Source: Symsagittifera roscoffensis
Lineage: Eukaryota > Xenacoelomorpha > Acoela > Convolutidae
Direction of reading: 5' to 3'
Length of the DNA: 64,000 bases
Assembly (NCBI RefSeq): GCF_963678635.1
Contig: NC_087065.1
Location: 186,001-250,000, forward strand
The position numbers and the translations under genes are program-made. The stretch's first letter is position 1, and each line of letters starts with the position of its first letter. Positions 43,220 through 58,200 of this stretch are shown here, piece after piece. Under the pieces are notes generated by a model. It saw nothing but the letters and a program-made list of their open reading frames with translations. It was not told the DNA's origin and did not search any database.

Positions 43220-46200
43220 GTGACGCAATACGTGCATAATCGGTCAGAAGAAAGGGCAGCAAATTGCGCCTCTATTGCTGCAAAAAGATTTTGACTCAAA
43301 TACAAGGTGTCACATCTACGGAGCTTGTCTTCGGCCAGTTGTGATGAACTGCTCTGAGCCGATGGCCCAGACCAAAACAAAATCCAGCCCTCTTAAGAGG
43401 GTTGATCAGAACGCTCAGCGTATGATTACAGGGGTTACTTTGAGACATGGCTTCTAGCGAAGCAGTAATTAAAACGACAGGTCTTGTTGATCTGGACAAC
43501 CTACAATTGCGGTCACGGCTTAGATGATTGGCCCTGTTCAATGAAGAGAAAATCACTACGCGCTTAAACCAACAGATCGAGTTTCTGTCCCTGTGAAAAC
43601 ACTAGCAGCAAGACCTAAAACCGCTTCATCCAATGTTGAATACGAGACCTGAATACTTAGAGCTCTGACCGCACAGAGTGCCTTGATCTTGCATGTCGAA
43701 ACATATAATCTTCCATTGAATAGATTGAATGCTATTCAGAATGCCCTCCTGAATTCTGGAAACTGTCAAGCTATCCAGATAAATCGATGCTTATGCTCTT
43801 TCCGAACGTCTAACCCCTCCACAACAGAAAAAAGGACCCAAAACTCATCAGTAGTGGTAAGTAGTATTTCAAATGTGACCATTTTACGTGACGCAAAGCG
43901 TGCATAATCGGTCAGAAGAAATGGCGGCAAATTGCGCCTCTATTGCTGCAAAAAGACTTTGACTCAAATACAAGGTATCACATCTAGGGAGCTTGTCTCC
44001 GGCCAGTTGTGATAAACTGCTCTGAGCCGATAGCCCAGACCAAAACAAAATCCAGCCCTCTTAAAAGGGTTAATCAGAAAGCTCAGTGTATGATTACAGG
44101 GGTTACATTTTGAGACATGGCTTCTAGCGAAGCAGTAATTAAAACGACCGGTCTTGTTGATCTGGACAACCTACAATTGCGGTCACGGCTTCTATGATTG
44201 GCCATGTTCAACGAAGAGAAAATCACTACGCGCTTAAACCAACAGATTGTGTTTCTGTCCCTGTGAAAACACTAGCAGCAAGACCTAAAACTGCTCCATC
44301 CAATGTTGAATACGAGACCTGAATACTTAGAGCTCTGACCGCACAGAGTGCCTTGATCTTGCATGTCGAAACATATAATCTTCCATTGAATAGATTGAAT
44401 GCTATTCGGAATGCCCTCCTCTGAATTCTGGAAACTGTCAAGCTATCCAGATAAATCGATGCTTATGCTCTTTCCAAACGTCTAACCCCTCCACAACAGA
44501 AAAAAGGACCCAAAACTCATCAGTAGTAGTAAGTAGTATTTCAAATGTGACCATTTTACGTGACGCAATACGTGCAAAATCGGTCAGAAGAAAGGGCAGC
44601 AAATTGCGCCTCTATTGCTGCAAAAAGATTTTGACTCAAATACAAGGTGTCACATCTACGGAGTTTGTCTTCGGCCAGTTGTGATAAACTGCTCTGAGCC
44701 GATGGCCCAGACCAAAACAAAATCCAGCCCTCTTAAGAGGGTTGATCAGAACGCTCAGCGTATGATTACAGGGGTTACTTTTTGAGACATGGCTTCTAGC
44801 GAAGCAGTAATTAAAACGACAGGTCTTGTTGATCTGGACAACCTACAATTGCGGTCACGGCTTAGATGATTGGCCCTGTTCAATGAAGAGAAAATCACTA
44901 CGCGCTTAAACCAACAGATCGAGTTTCTGTCCCTGTGAAAACACTAGCAGCAAGACCTAAAACCGCTTCATCCAATGTTGAATACGAGACCTGAATACTT
45001 AGAGCTCTGACCGCACAGAGTGCCTTGATCTTGCATGTCGAAACATATAATCTTCCATTGAATTGATTGAATGCTATTCAGAATGCCCTCCTCTGAATTC
45101 TGGAAACTGTCAAGCTATCCAGATAAATCGATGCTTATGCTCTTTCCGAACGTCTAACCCCTCCACAACAGAAAAAAGGACCCAAAACTCATCAGTAGTA
45201 GTAAGTAGTATTTCAAATGTGACCATTTTACGTGACGCAAAGCGTGCATAATCGGTCAGAAGAAATGGCGGCAAATTGCGCCTCTATTGCTGCAAAAAGA
45301 CTTTGACTCAAATACAAGGTGTCACATCTAGGGAGCTTGTCTCCGGCCAGTTGTGATAAACTGCTCTGAGCCGATAGCCCAGACCAAAACAAAATCCAGC
45401 CCTCTTAAAAGGGTTGATCAGAAAGCTCAGTGTATGATTACAGGGGTTACATTTTGAGACATGGCTTCGAGCGAAGCAGTAATTAAAACGACCGGTCTTG
45501 TTGATCTGGACAACCTACAATTGCGGTCACGGCTTCTATGATTGGCCATGTTCAACGAAGAGAAAATCACTACGCGCTTAAACCAACAGATTGTGTTTCT
45601 GTCCCTGTGAAAACAATAGCAGCAAGACCTAAAACTGCTTCATCCAATGTTGAATACGAGACCTGAATACTTAGAGCTCTGACCGCACAGAGTGCCTTGA
45701 TCTTGCATGTCGAAACATATAATCTTCCATTGAATGGATTGAATGCTATTCGGAATGCCCTCTTCTGAATTCTGGAAACTGTCAAGCTATCCAGATAAAT
45801 CGATGTTTATGCTCTTTCCGAACGTCTAACCCCTCCACAACAGAAAAAAGGACCCAAAACTCATCAGTAGTAGTAAGTAGTATTTCAAATGTGACCATTT
45901 TACGTGACGCAAAACGAGCATAATCGGTCAGAAGAAATGGCGGCAAATTGCGCCTCTATTGCTGCAAAAAGATTTTGACTCAAATACAAGGTGTCACATC
46001 TAGGGAGCTTGTCTCCGGCCAGTTGTGATAAACTGCTCTGAGCCGATAGCCCAGACCAAAACAAAATCCAGCCCTCTTAAGAGGGTTGATCAGAAAGCTC
46101 AGCGTATGATTACAGTGGTTACATTTTGAGACATGGCTTCTTGCGAAGCAGTAATTAAAACGACCGGTCTTGTTGATCTGGACAACCTACAATTGCGGTC

Positions 46201-49200
46201 ACGGCTTCTATGATTGGCCATGTTCAACGAAGAGAAAATCACTACGCGCTTAAACCAACAGATTGTGTTTCTGTCCCTGTGAAAACACTAGCAGCAAGAC
46301 CTAAAACCGCTTCATCCAATGTTGAATACGAGACCTGAATACTTTAAGCTCTGACCACGCAGAGTGCCTTGATCTTGCATGTCGAAACATATAATCTTCC
46401 ATTGAATAGATTGAATGCTATTCGGAATGCCCTCCTCTGAATTCTGGAAACTGTGTCAAGCTAGCCAGATAAATCGATGTTTATGCTCTTTCCGAACGTC
46501 TAACCCCTCCACAACAGAAAAAAGGACCCAAAACTCATCAGTAGTAGTAAGTAGTATTTCAAATGTGACCATTTTACGTGACGCAAAACGAGCATAATCG
46601 GTCAGAAGAAATGGCGGTAAATTGCGCCTCTATTGCTGCAAAAAGATTTTGACTCAAACACAAGGTGTCACATCTAGGGAGCTTGTCTCCGGCCAGTTGT
46701 GATAAACTGCTCTGAGCCGATAGCCCAGACAAAAACAAAATCCAGCCCTCTTAAGTGGGTTGATTAGAAAGCTCAGCGTATGATTACAGGGGTTACATTT
46801 TGAGACATGGCTTCTAGCGAAGCAGTAATTAAAACGACCGGTCTTGTTGATCTGGACAACCTACAATTGCGGTCACGGCTTCTATGATTGGCCATGTTCA
46901 ACGAAGAGAAAATCACTACGCGCTTAAACCAACAGATTGTGTTTCTGTCCCTGTGAAAACACTAGCAGCAAGACCTAAAACCGCTTCATCCAATGTTGAA
47001 TACGAGACCTGAATACTTTAAGCTCTGACCGCACAGAGTGCCTTGATCTTGCATGTCGAAACATATAATCTTCCATTGAAAAGATTGAATGCTATTCGGA
47101 ATGCCCTCCTCTGAATTCTGGAAACTGTCAAGCTATCCAGATAAATCAATGCTTATGCTCTTTCCGAACGTCTAACCCCTCCACAACAGAAAAAAGGACC
47201 CAAAACTCATCAGTAGTAGTAAGTAGTATTTCAAATGTGACCTTTTTAAGTGACGCAATACGTGCATAATCGGTCAGAAGAAATGGCGGTAAATTGCGCC
47301 TCTATTGCTGCAAAAAGATTTTGACTCAAACACAAGGTGTCACATCTAGGGAGCTTGTCTCCGGCCAGTTGTGATAAACTGCTCTGAGCCGATAGCCCAG
47401 ACAAAAACAAAATCCAGCCCTCTTAAGTGGGTTGATTAGAAAGCTCAGCGTATGATTACAGGGGTTACATTTTGAGACATGGCTTCTAGCGAAGCTGTAA
47501 TTAAAACGACCGGTCTTGTTGATCTGGACAACCTACAATTGCGGTCACGGCTTCTATGATTGGCCATGTTCAACAAAGATAAAATCACTACGCACTTAAA
47601 CCAACAGATTGAGTTTCTGTCCCTGTGAAAACACTAGCAGCAAGACCTAAAACCGCTTCATCCAATGTTGAATACGAGACCTGAATACTTTAAGCTCTGA
47701 CCGCACAGAGTGCCTTGATCTTGCATGTCGAAACATATAATCTTCCATCGAATAGATTGAATGCTATTCGGAATGCCCTCCTCTGAATTCTGGAAACTGT
47801 CAAGCTATCCAGATAAATCAATGCTTATGCTCTTTCCGAACGTCTAACCCCTCCATAACAGAAAAAAGGACCCAAAACTCATCAGTAGAAGTAAGTAGTA
47901 TTTCAAAAGTGACCATTTTACGTGACGCAATACGTGCAAAATCGGTCAGAAGAAATGGCGGCAAATTGCGCCTCTATTGCTGCAAAAAGATTTTAACTCA
48001 AATACAAGGTGTCACATCTGAGGAGCTTGTCTCCGACCAGTTGTGATAAACTGCTCTGAGCCGATAGCCCAGACCAAAACAAAATCCAGCCCTCTTAAAA
48101 GGGTTGATCAGAAAGCTCAGCGTATGATTACAGGGGTTACAGTTTGAGACATGGCCTCTAGCGAAGCAGTAATTAAAACGACCGGTCTTGTTGATCTGGA
48201 CAACCTACAATTGCGGTCACGGCTTCTATGATTGGCCATGTTCAACGAAGAGAAAATCACTACGCACTTAAACCAACAGATTGAGTTTCTGTCCCTGTGA
48301 AAACACTAGCAGCAAGACCTAAAACCGCTTCATCCAATGTTGAATACGAGGCCTGAATACTTTAAGCTCTGACCGCACAGAGTGCCTTGATCTTGCATGT
48401 CGAAACATATAATCTTCCATCGAATAGATTGAATGCTATTCGGAATGCCCTCCTCTGAATTCTGGAAACTGTCAAGCTATCCAGATAAATCAATGCTTAT
48501 GCTCTTTCCGAACGTCTAACCCCTCCATAACAGAAAAAAGGACCCAAAACTCATCAGTAGAAGTAAGTAGTATTTCAAAAGTGACCATTTTACGTGACGC
48601 AATACGTGCAAAATCGGTCAGAAGAAATGGCGGCAAATTGCGCCTCTATTGCTGCAAAAAGATTTTAACTCAAATACAAGGTGTCACATCTGAGGAGCTT
48701 GTCTCCGACCAGTTGTGATAAACTGCTCTGAGCCGATAGCCCAGACCAAAACAAAATCCAGCCCTCTTAAAAGGGTTGATCAGAAAGCTCAGCGTATGAT
48801 TACAGGGGTTACAGTTTGAGACATGGCCTCTAGCGAAGCAGTAATTAAAACGACCGGTCTTGTTGATCTGGACAACCTACAATTGCGGTCATGGCTTCTA
48901 TGATTGGCCATGTTCAACGAAGAGAAAATCACTACGCGCTTAAACCAACAGATTGTGTTTCTGTCCCTGTGAAAACACTAGCAGCAAGACCTAAAACCGC
49001 TTCATCCAATGTTGAATACGAGACCTGAATACTTTAAGCTCTGACCGCACAGAGTTCCTTGATCTTGCATGTCGAAACATATAATCTTCCATTGAATAGA
49101 TTGAATGCTATTCGGAATGCCCTCCTCTGAATTCTGGAAACTGTCAAGCTATCCAGATGAATCAATGCTTATGCTCTTTCCGAACGTCTAACCCCTCCAC

Positions 49201-52200
49201 AACAGAAAAAAGGACCCAAAACTCATCAGTAGTAGTAAGTAGTATTTCAAATGTGAACATTTTACGTGATGCAATACGTGCATAATCGGTCAGAAGAAAT
49301 GGCGGCAAATTGCGCCTCTATTGCTGCAAAAAGATTTCGACTCAAATACAAGGTGTCTTATCTAGGGAGCTTGTCTCCGACCAGTTGTGATAAACTGCTC
49401 TGAGCCGATAGCCCAGACCAAAACAAAATCCAGCCCTCTTAAGAGGGTTGATCAGAAAGCTCAGCGTATGATTACAATGGTTACATTTTGAGACATGGCT
49501 TCTAGCGAAGCAGTAATTAAAACGACCGGTCTTGTTGATCTGGACAACCTACAATTGCGGTCACGGCTTCTATGATTGGCCATGTTCAACGAAGAGAAAA
49601 TCACTACGCGCTTAAACCAACAGATTGTGTTTCTGTCCCTGTGAAAACACTAGCAGCAAGACCTAAAACCGCTTCATCCAATGTTGAATACGAGACCTGA
49701 ATACTTTAAGCTCTGACCGCACAGAGTGCCTTGATCTTGCATGTCGAAACATATAATCTTCCATTGAATAGATTGAATGCTATTCGGAATGCCCTCCTCT
49801 GAATTCTGGAAACTGTCAAGCTATTCCAGATAAATCAATGATTATGCTCTTTCCGAACATCTAACCCCTCCACAACAGAAAAAAGGACCCAAAACTCATC
49901 AGTAGTAGTAAGTAGTATTTCAAATGTGACCATTTTACGTGACGCAATACGTGCATAATCGGTCAGAAGAAATGGCGGCAAATTGCGCCTCTATTGCTGC
50001 AAAAAGATTTTGACTCAAATACAAGGTGTCACATCTAGGGAGCTTGTCTCCGGCCAGTTGTGATAAACTGCTCTGAGCCGATAGCCCAGATCAAAACAAA
50101 ATCCAGCCCTCTTAACAGGGTTGATCAGAAAGCTCAGCGTATGATTACAGGGGTTACATTTTGAGACATGGCTTCTAGCGAAGCAGTAATTAAAACGACC
50201 GGTCTTGTTGATCTGGACAACCTACAATTGCGGTCACGGCTTCTATGATTGGCGATGTTCAACGAAGAGAAAAACACTACGCGCTTAAACCAACAGATTG
50301 TGTTTCTGTCCCTGTGAAAACACTAGCAGCAAGACCTAAAACCGCTTCATCCAATGTTGAATACGAGACCTGAATACTTTAAGCTCTGACCGCACAGAGT
50401 GCCTTGATCTTGCATGTCGAACCATATAATCTTCCATTGAATAGATTGAATGCTATTCGGAATGCCCGCCTCTGAATTCTGGAAACTGTCAAGCTATCCA
50501 GATAAATCAATGCTTATGCTCTTTCCGAACGTCTAACCCCTCCACAACAGAAAAAAGGACCCAAAACTCATCAGTAGTAGTAAGTAGTATTTCAAATGTG
50601 ACCATTTTACGTGACGCAATACGTGCATAATCTGTCAGAAGAAATGGCGGCAAATTGCGCCTCTATTGCTGCAAAAAGATTTTGACTCAAATACAAGGTG
50701 TCACATCTAGGGAGCTTGTCTCCGGCCAGTTGTGATAAACTGCTCCGAGCCGATAGCCCAGACCAAAACAAAATCCAGCCCTCTTAAGAGGGTTGATCAG
50801 AAAGCACAGCGTATGATTACAATGGTTACATTTTGAGACATGGCTTCTAGCGAAGCAGTAATTAAAACGACCGGTCTTGTTGATCTGGACAACCTACAAT
50901 TGCGGTCACGGCTTCTATGATTGGCCATGTTCAACGAAGAGAAAATCACTACGCGCTTAAAGCAACAGATTGTGTTTCTGTCCCTGGGAAAACACTAACA
51001 GCAAGACCTAAAACCGCTTCATCCAATGTTGAATACGAGACCTGAATACTTTAAGCTCTGATCGCACAGAGTGCCTTGATCTTGCATGTCGAAACATATA
51101 ATCTTCCATTGAATAGATTGAATGCTATTCGGAATGCCCTCCTCTGAATTCTGGAACTGTCAAGCTATCCAGATGAATCAATGCTTATGCTCTTTCCGAA
51201 CGTCTAACCCCTCCACAACAGAAAAAAGGACCCAAAACTCATCAGTAGTAGTAAGTAGTATTTCAAATGTGACCATTTTACGTGACGCAATACGTGCATA
51301 ATCGGTCAGAAGAAATGGCGGCAAATTGCGCCTCTATTGCTTCAAAAAGATTTCGACTCAAATACAAGGTGTCACATCTAGGGAGCTTGTCTCCGACCAG
51401 TTGTGATAAACTGCTCTGAGCCGATAGCCCAGACCAAAACAAAATCCAGCCCTCTTAAGAGGGTTGATCAGAAAGCTCAGCGTATGATTACAATGGTTAC
51501 ATTTTGAGACATGGCTTCTAGCGAAGCAGTAATTAAAACGACCGGTCTTGTTGATCTGGACAACCTACAATTGCGGTCACGGCTTCTATGATTGGCCATG
51601 TTCAACGAAGAGAAAATCACTACGCGCTTAAACCAACAGATTGTGTTTCTGTCCCTGTGAAAACACTAGCAGCAAGACCTAAAACCGCTTCATCCAATGT
51701 TGAATACGAGACCTGAATACTTTAAGCTCTGACCGCACAGAGTGCCTTGATCTTGCATGTCGAAACATATAATCTTCCATTGAATAGATTGAATGCTATT
51801 CGGAATGCCCTCCTCTGAATTCTGGAAACTGTCAAGCTATTCCAGATAAATCAATGCTTATGCTCTTTCCGAACATCTAACCCCTCCACAACAGAAAAAA
51901 GGACCCAAAACTCATCAGTAGTAGTAAGTAGTATTTCAAATGTGACCATTTTACGTGACGCAATACGTGCATAATCGGTCAGAAGAAATGGCGGCAAATT
52001 GCGCCTCTATTGCTGCAAAAAGATTTTGACTCAAATACAAGGTGTCACATCTAGGGAGCTTGTCTCCGGCCAGTTGTGATAAACTGCTCTGAGCCGATAG
52101 CCCAGATCAAAACAAAATCCAGCCCTCTTAACAGGGTTGATCAGAAAGCTCAGCGTATGATTACAGGGGTTACATTTTGAGACATGGCTTCTAGCGAAGC

Positions 52201-55200
52201 AGTAATTAAAACGACCGGTCTTGTTGATCTGGACAACCTACAATTGCGGTCACGGCTTCTATGATTGGCGATGTTCAACGAAGAGAAAATCACTACGCGC
52301 TTAAACCAACAGATTGTGTTTCTGTCCCTGTGAAAACACTAGCAGCAAGACCTAAAACCGCTTCATCCAATGTTGAATACGAGACCTGAATACTTTAAGC
52401 TCTGACCGCACAGAGTGCCTTGATCTTGCATGTCGAAACATATAATCTTCCATTGAATAGATTGAATGCTATTCGGAATGCCCTCCTCTGAATTCTGGAA
52501 ACTGTCAAGCTATCCAGATAAATCAATGCTTATGCTCTTTCCGAACGTCTAACCCCTCCACAACAGAAAAAAGGACCCAAAACTCATCAGTAGTAGTAAG
52601 TAGTATTTCAAATGTGACCATTTTACGTGACGCAATACGTGCATAATCTGTCAGAAGAAATGGCGGCAAATTGCGCCTCTATTGCTGCAAAAAGATTTTG
52701 ACTCAAATACAAGGTGTCACATCTAGGGAGCTTGTCTCCGGCCAGTTGTGATAAACTGCTCCGAGCCGATAGCCCAGACCAAAACAAAATCCAGCCCTCT
52801 TAAGAGGGTTGATCAGAAAGCACAGCGTATGATTACAGGGGTTACATTTTGAGACAGGCTTCTAGCGAAGCAGTAATTAAAACGATCGGTCTTGTTGATG
52901 TGAACAACCTAAAATTGCGGTCACGGCTTCTATGATTGTCCATGTTCAACGAAGAGAAAATCACTACGCGCTTAAACCAACAGATTGTGTTTCTGTCCCT
53001 GTGAAAACACTAGCAGCAAGACCTAAAACCGCTTCATCCAATGTTGAATACGAGACCTGAATACTTTAAGCTCTGACCGCACAGAGTGCCTTGATCTTGC
53101 ATGTCGAAACATATAATCTTCCATTGAATAGATTGAATGCTATTCGGAATGCCCTCCTCTGAATTCTGGAAACTGTCAAGCTATCCAGATAAATCAATGC
53201 TTATGCTCTTTCCGAACGTCTAACCCCTCCACAACAGAAAAAAGGACCCAAAACTCATCAGTAGTAGTAAGTAGTATTTCAAATGTGACCATTTTACGTG
53301 ACGCAATACGTGCATAATCTGTCAGAAGAAATGGCGGCAAATTGCGCCTCTATTGCTGCAAAAAGATTTTGACTCAAATACAAGGTGTCACATCTAGGGA
53401 GCTTGTCTCCGGCCAGTTGTGATAAACTGCTCCGAGCCGATAGCCCAGACCAAAACAAAATCCAGCCCTCTTAAGAGGGTTGATCAGAAAGCACAGCGTA
53501 TGATTACAGGGGTTACATTTTGAGACAGGCTTCTAGCGAAGCAGTAATTAAAACGATCGGTCTTGTTGATCTGAACAACCTAAAATTGCGGTCACGGCTT
53601 CTATGATTGTCCATGTTCAACGAAGAGAAAATCACTACGCGCTTAAACCAACAGATTGTGTTTCTGTCCCTGTGAAAACACTAGCAGCAAGACCTAAAAC
53701 CGCTTCATCCAATGTTGAATACGAGACCTGAATACTTTAAGCTCTGACCGCACAGAGTGCCTTGATCTTGCATGTCGAAACATATAATCTTCCATTGAAT
53801 AGATTGAATGCTATTCGGAATGCCCTCCTCTGAATTCTGGAAACTGTCAAGCTATCCAGATAAATCAATGCTTATGCTCTTTCCGAACGTCTAACCCCTC
53901 CACAACAGAAAAAAGGACCCAAAACTCATCAGTAGTAGTAAGTAGTATTTCAAATGTGACCATTTTACGTGACGCAATACGTGCATAATCTGTCAGAAGA
54001 AATGGCGGCAAATTGCGCCTCTATTGCTGCAAAAAGATTTTGACTCAAATACAAGGTGTCACATCTAGGGAGCTTGTCTCCGGCCAGTTGTGATAAACTG
54101 CTCCGAGCCGATAGCCCAGACCAAAACAAAATCCAGCCCTCTTAAGAGGGTTGATCAGAAAGCACAGCGTATGATTACAGGGGTTACATTTTGAGACAGG
54201 CTTCTAGCGAAGCAGTAATTAAAACGATCGGTCTTGTTGATCTGAACAACCTAAAATTGCGGTCACGGCTTCTATGATTGTCCATGTTCAACGAAGAGAA
54301 AATCACTACGCGCTTAAACCAACAGATTGTGTTTCTGTCCCTGTGAAAACACTAGCAGCAAGACCTAAAACCGCTTCATCCAATGTTGAACACGAGACCT
54401 GAATACTTTAAGCTCTGACCGCACAGAGTGCCTTGATCTCGCATGTCGAAACATATAATCTTCCATTGAATAGATTGAATGCTATTCGGAACGCCCTCCT
54501 CTGAATTCTGGAAACTGTCAAGCTATCCAGATAAATCAATGCTTATGCTCTTTCCGAACGTCTAACCCCTCCACAACAGAAAAAAGGACCAAAACTCATC
54601 AGTAGTAGTAAGTACTATTTCATATGTGACCATTTTACGTGACGCAATACGTGCATAATCGATCAGGAGAAATGGCGGCAAATTGCTCCTCTATTGCTGC
54701 AAAAAGATTTTGACTCAAATACAAGGTGTCACATCTAGGGAGCTTGTCTCCGGCCAGTTGTGATAAACTGCTCTGAGCCGATAGCCCAGACCAAAACAAA
54801 ATCCAGCCCTCTTAAGAGGGTTGATCAGAGAGCTCAGCGTATGATTACAGGGGTTACATTTTGAGACATGGCTTCTAGCGAAGCAGTAATTAAAACGACC
54901 GGTCTTGTTGATCTGGACAACCTACAATTGCGGTCACGGCTTCTATGATTGGCCATGTTCAACGAAGAGAAAATCACTACGCGCTTAAACCAACAGATTG
55001 TGTTTCTGTCCCTGTGAAAACACTAGCAGCAAGACCTAAAGCCGCTCCATCCAATGTTGAATAAGAGACCTGAATATTTTAAGCTCTGACCGCACAGAAT
55101 GCCTTGATCTTGCATGTCGAAACATATAATCTTCCATTGAATAGTTTGAATGCTATTCGGAATGCCCTCCTCTGAATTCTGGAAACTGTCAAGCTATCCA

Positions 55201-58200
55201 GATAAATCAATGCTTATGCTCTTTCCGAACGTCTAACCCCTCCACAACAGAAAAAAGGACCCAAAACTCATCAGTAGTAGTAAGTAGTATTTCAAATGTG
55301 ACCATTTTACGTGACGCAATACGTGCATAATCTGTCAGAAGAAATGGCGGCAAATTGCGCCTCTATTGCTGCAAAAAGATTTTGACTCAAATACAAGGTG
55401 TCACTTCTAGGGAGCTTGTCTCCGGCCAGTTGTGATAAACTGCTCCGAGCCGATAGCCCAGACCAAAACAAAATCCAGCCCTCTTAAGAGGGTTGATCAG
55501 AAAGCACAGCGTATGATTACAGGGGTTACATTTTGAGACAGGCTTCTAGCGAAGCAGTAATTAAAACGATCGGTCTTGTTGATCTGAACAACCTAAAATT
55601 GCGGTCACGGCTTCTATGATTGTCCATGTTCAACGAAGAGAAAATCACTACGCGTTTAAACCAACAGATTGTGTTTCTGTCCCTGTGAAAACACTAGCAG
55701 CAAGACCTAAAACCGCTTCATCCAATGTTGAACACGAGACCTGAATACTTTAAGCTCTGACCGCACAGAGTGCCTTGATCTTGCATGTCGAAACATATAA
55801 TCTTCCATTGAATAGATTGAATGCTATTCGGAATGCCCTCCTCTGAATTCTGGAAACTGTCAAGCTATCCAGATAAATCAATGCTTATGCTCTTTCCGAA
55901 CGTCTAACCCCTCCACAACAGAAAAAAGGACCAAAACTCATCAGTAGTAGTAAGTACTATTTCATATGTGACCATTTTACGTGACGCAATACGTGCATAA
56001 TCGATCAGGAGAAATGGCGGCAAATTGCGCCTCTTTTGCTGCAAAAAGATTTTGACTCAAATACAAGGTGTCACATCTAGGGAGCTTGTCTCCGGCCAGT
56101 TGTGATAAACTGCTCTGAGCCGATAGCCCAGACCAAAACAAAATCCAGCCCTCTTAAGAGGGTTGATCAGAGAGCTCAGCGTATGATTACAGGGGTTACA
56201 TTTTGAGACATGGCTTCTAGCGAAGCAGTAATTAAAACGACCGGTCTTGTTGATCTGGACAACCTACAATTGCGGTCACGGCTTCTATGATTGGCCATGT
56301 TCAACGAAGAGAAAATCACTACGCGCTTAAACCAACAGATTGTGTTTCTGTCCCTGTGAAAACACTAGCAGCAAGACCTAAAGCCGCTCCATCCAATGTT
56401 GAATAAGAGACCTGAATATTTTAAGCTCTGACCGCACAGAATGCCTTGATCTTGCATGTCGAAACATATAATCTTCCATTGAATAGTTTGAATGCTATTC
56501 GGAATGCCCTCCTCTGAATTCTGGAAACTGTCAAGCTATCCAGATAAATCAATGCTTATGCTCTTTCCGAACGTCTAACCCCTCCACAACAGAAAAAAGG
56601 ACCAAAACTCATCAGTAGTAGTAAGTACTATTTCAAATGTGACCATTTTACGTGACGCAATACGTGCATAATCGATCAGGAGAAATGGCGGCAAATTGCG
56701 CCTCTATTGCTGCAAAAAGATTTTGACTCAAATACAAGGTGTCACATCTAGGGAGCTTGTCTCCGGCCAGTTGTGATAAACTGCTCTGAGCCGATAGCCC
56801 AGACCAAAACAAAATCCAGCCCTCTTAAGAGGGTTGATCAGAGAGCTCAGCGTATGATTACAGGGGTTATATTTTGAGACATGGCTTCTAGCGAAGCAGT
56901 AATTAAAACGACCGGTCTTGTTGATCTGGACAACCTACAATTGCGGTCACGGCTTCTATGATTGGCCATGTTCAACGAAGAGAAAATCACTACGCGCTTA
57001 AACCAACAGATTGTGTTTCTGTCCCTGTGAAAACACTAGCAGCAAGACCTAAAGCCGCTCCATCCAATGTTGAATACGAGACCTGAATATTTTAAGCTCT
57101 GACCGCACAGAATGCCTTGATCTTGCATGTCGAAACATATAATCTTCCATTGAATAGTTTGAATGCTATTCGGAAGGCCCTCCTCTGAACTCTGGAAACT
57201 GTCAAGCTATCCAGATAAATCAATGATTATGCTCTTTCCGAACGTCTAACCCCTCCACAACAGAAAAAAGGACCCAAAACTCATCAGTAGTAGTAAGTAG
57301 TATTTCAAATGTGACCATTTTACGTGACGCAGTACGTGCATAATCGATCAGGAGAAACGGCGGCAAATTGCGCCTCTATTGCTGAATAAAAATTTTGACT
57401 CAAACACAAGGTGTCACATCTACGGAGCTTGTCTCCGGCCAGTTGTGATAAACTGCTCTGAGCCGATAGCCCAGACCAAAACAAAATCCAGCACTCTTAA
57501 GAGGGTTGATCAGAAAGCTCAGCGTATGATTACAGGGGTTACATTTTGAGACATGGCTTCTAGCGAAGCAGTAATTAAAACGACCGGTCTTGTTGATCTG
57601 GACAACCTACAATTGCGGTCACGGCTTCTATGATTGGCCATGTTCAACGAAGAGAAAATCACTACGCGCTTAAACCAACAGTTTATGTTTCTGTCCCTGT
57701 GAAAACACTAGCAGCAAGACCTAAAACCGCTTCATCCAATGTTGAATACGAGACCTGAATACTTTAAGCTCTGACCGCACAGAGTGCCTTAATCTTGCAT
57801 GTCGAAACATATAATCTTCCATTGAATAGATTGAATGCTATTCGGAATGCCCTCTTCTTAATTCTGGAACCTGTCAAGCTATCCAGATAAATCAATGCTT
57901 ATGCTCTTTCCGAACGTCTAACCCCTCCACAACAGAAAAAAAGGACCCAAAACTCAGTAGTAGTAAGTAGTATTTCAAATGTGACCATTTTACGTGACGC
58001 AATACGTGCATAATCGATCAGGAGAAACGGCGGCAAATTGCGCCTCTATTGCTGAATAAAAATTTTGACTCAAACACAAGGTGTCACATCTACGGAGCTT
58101 GTCTCCGGCCAGTTGTGATAAACTGCTCTGAGCCGATAGCCCAGACCAAAACAAAATCCAGCACTCTTAAGAGGGTTGATCAGAAAGCTCAGCGTATGAT

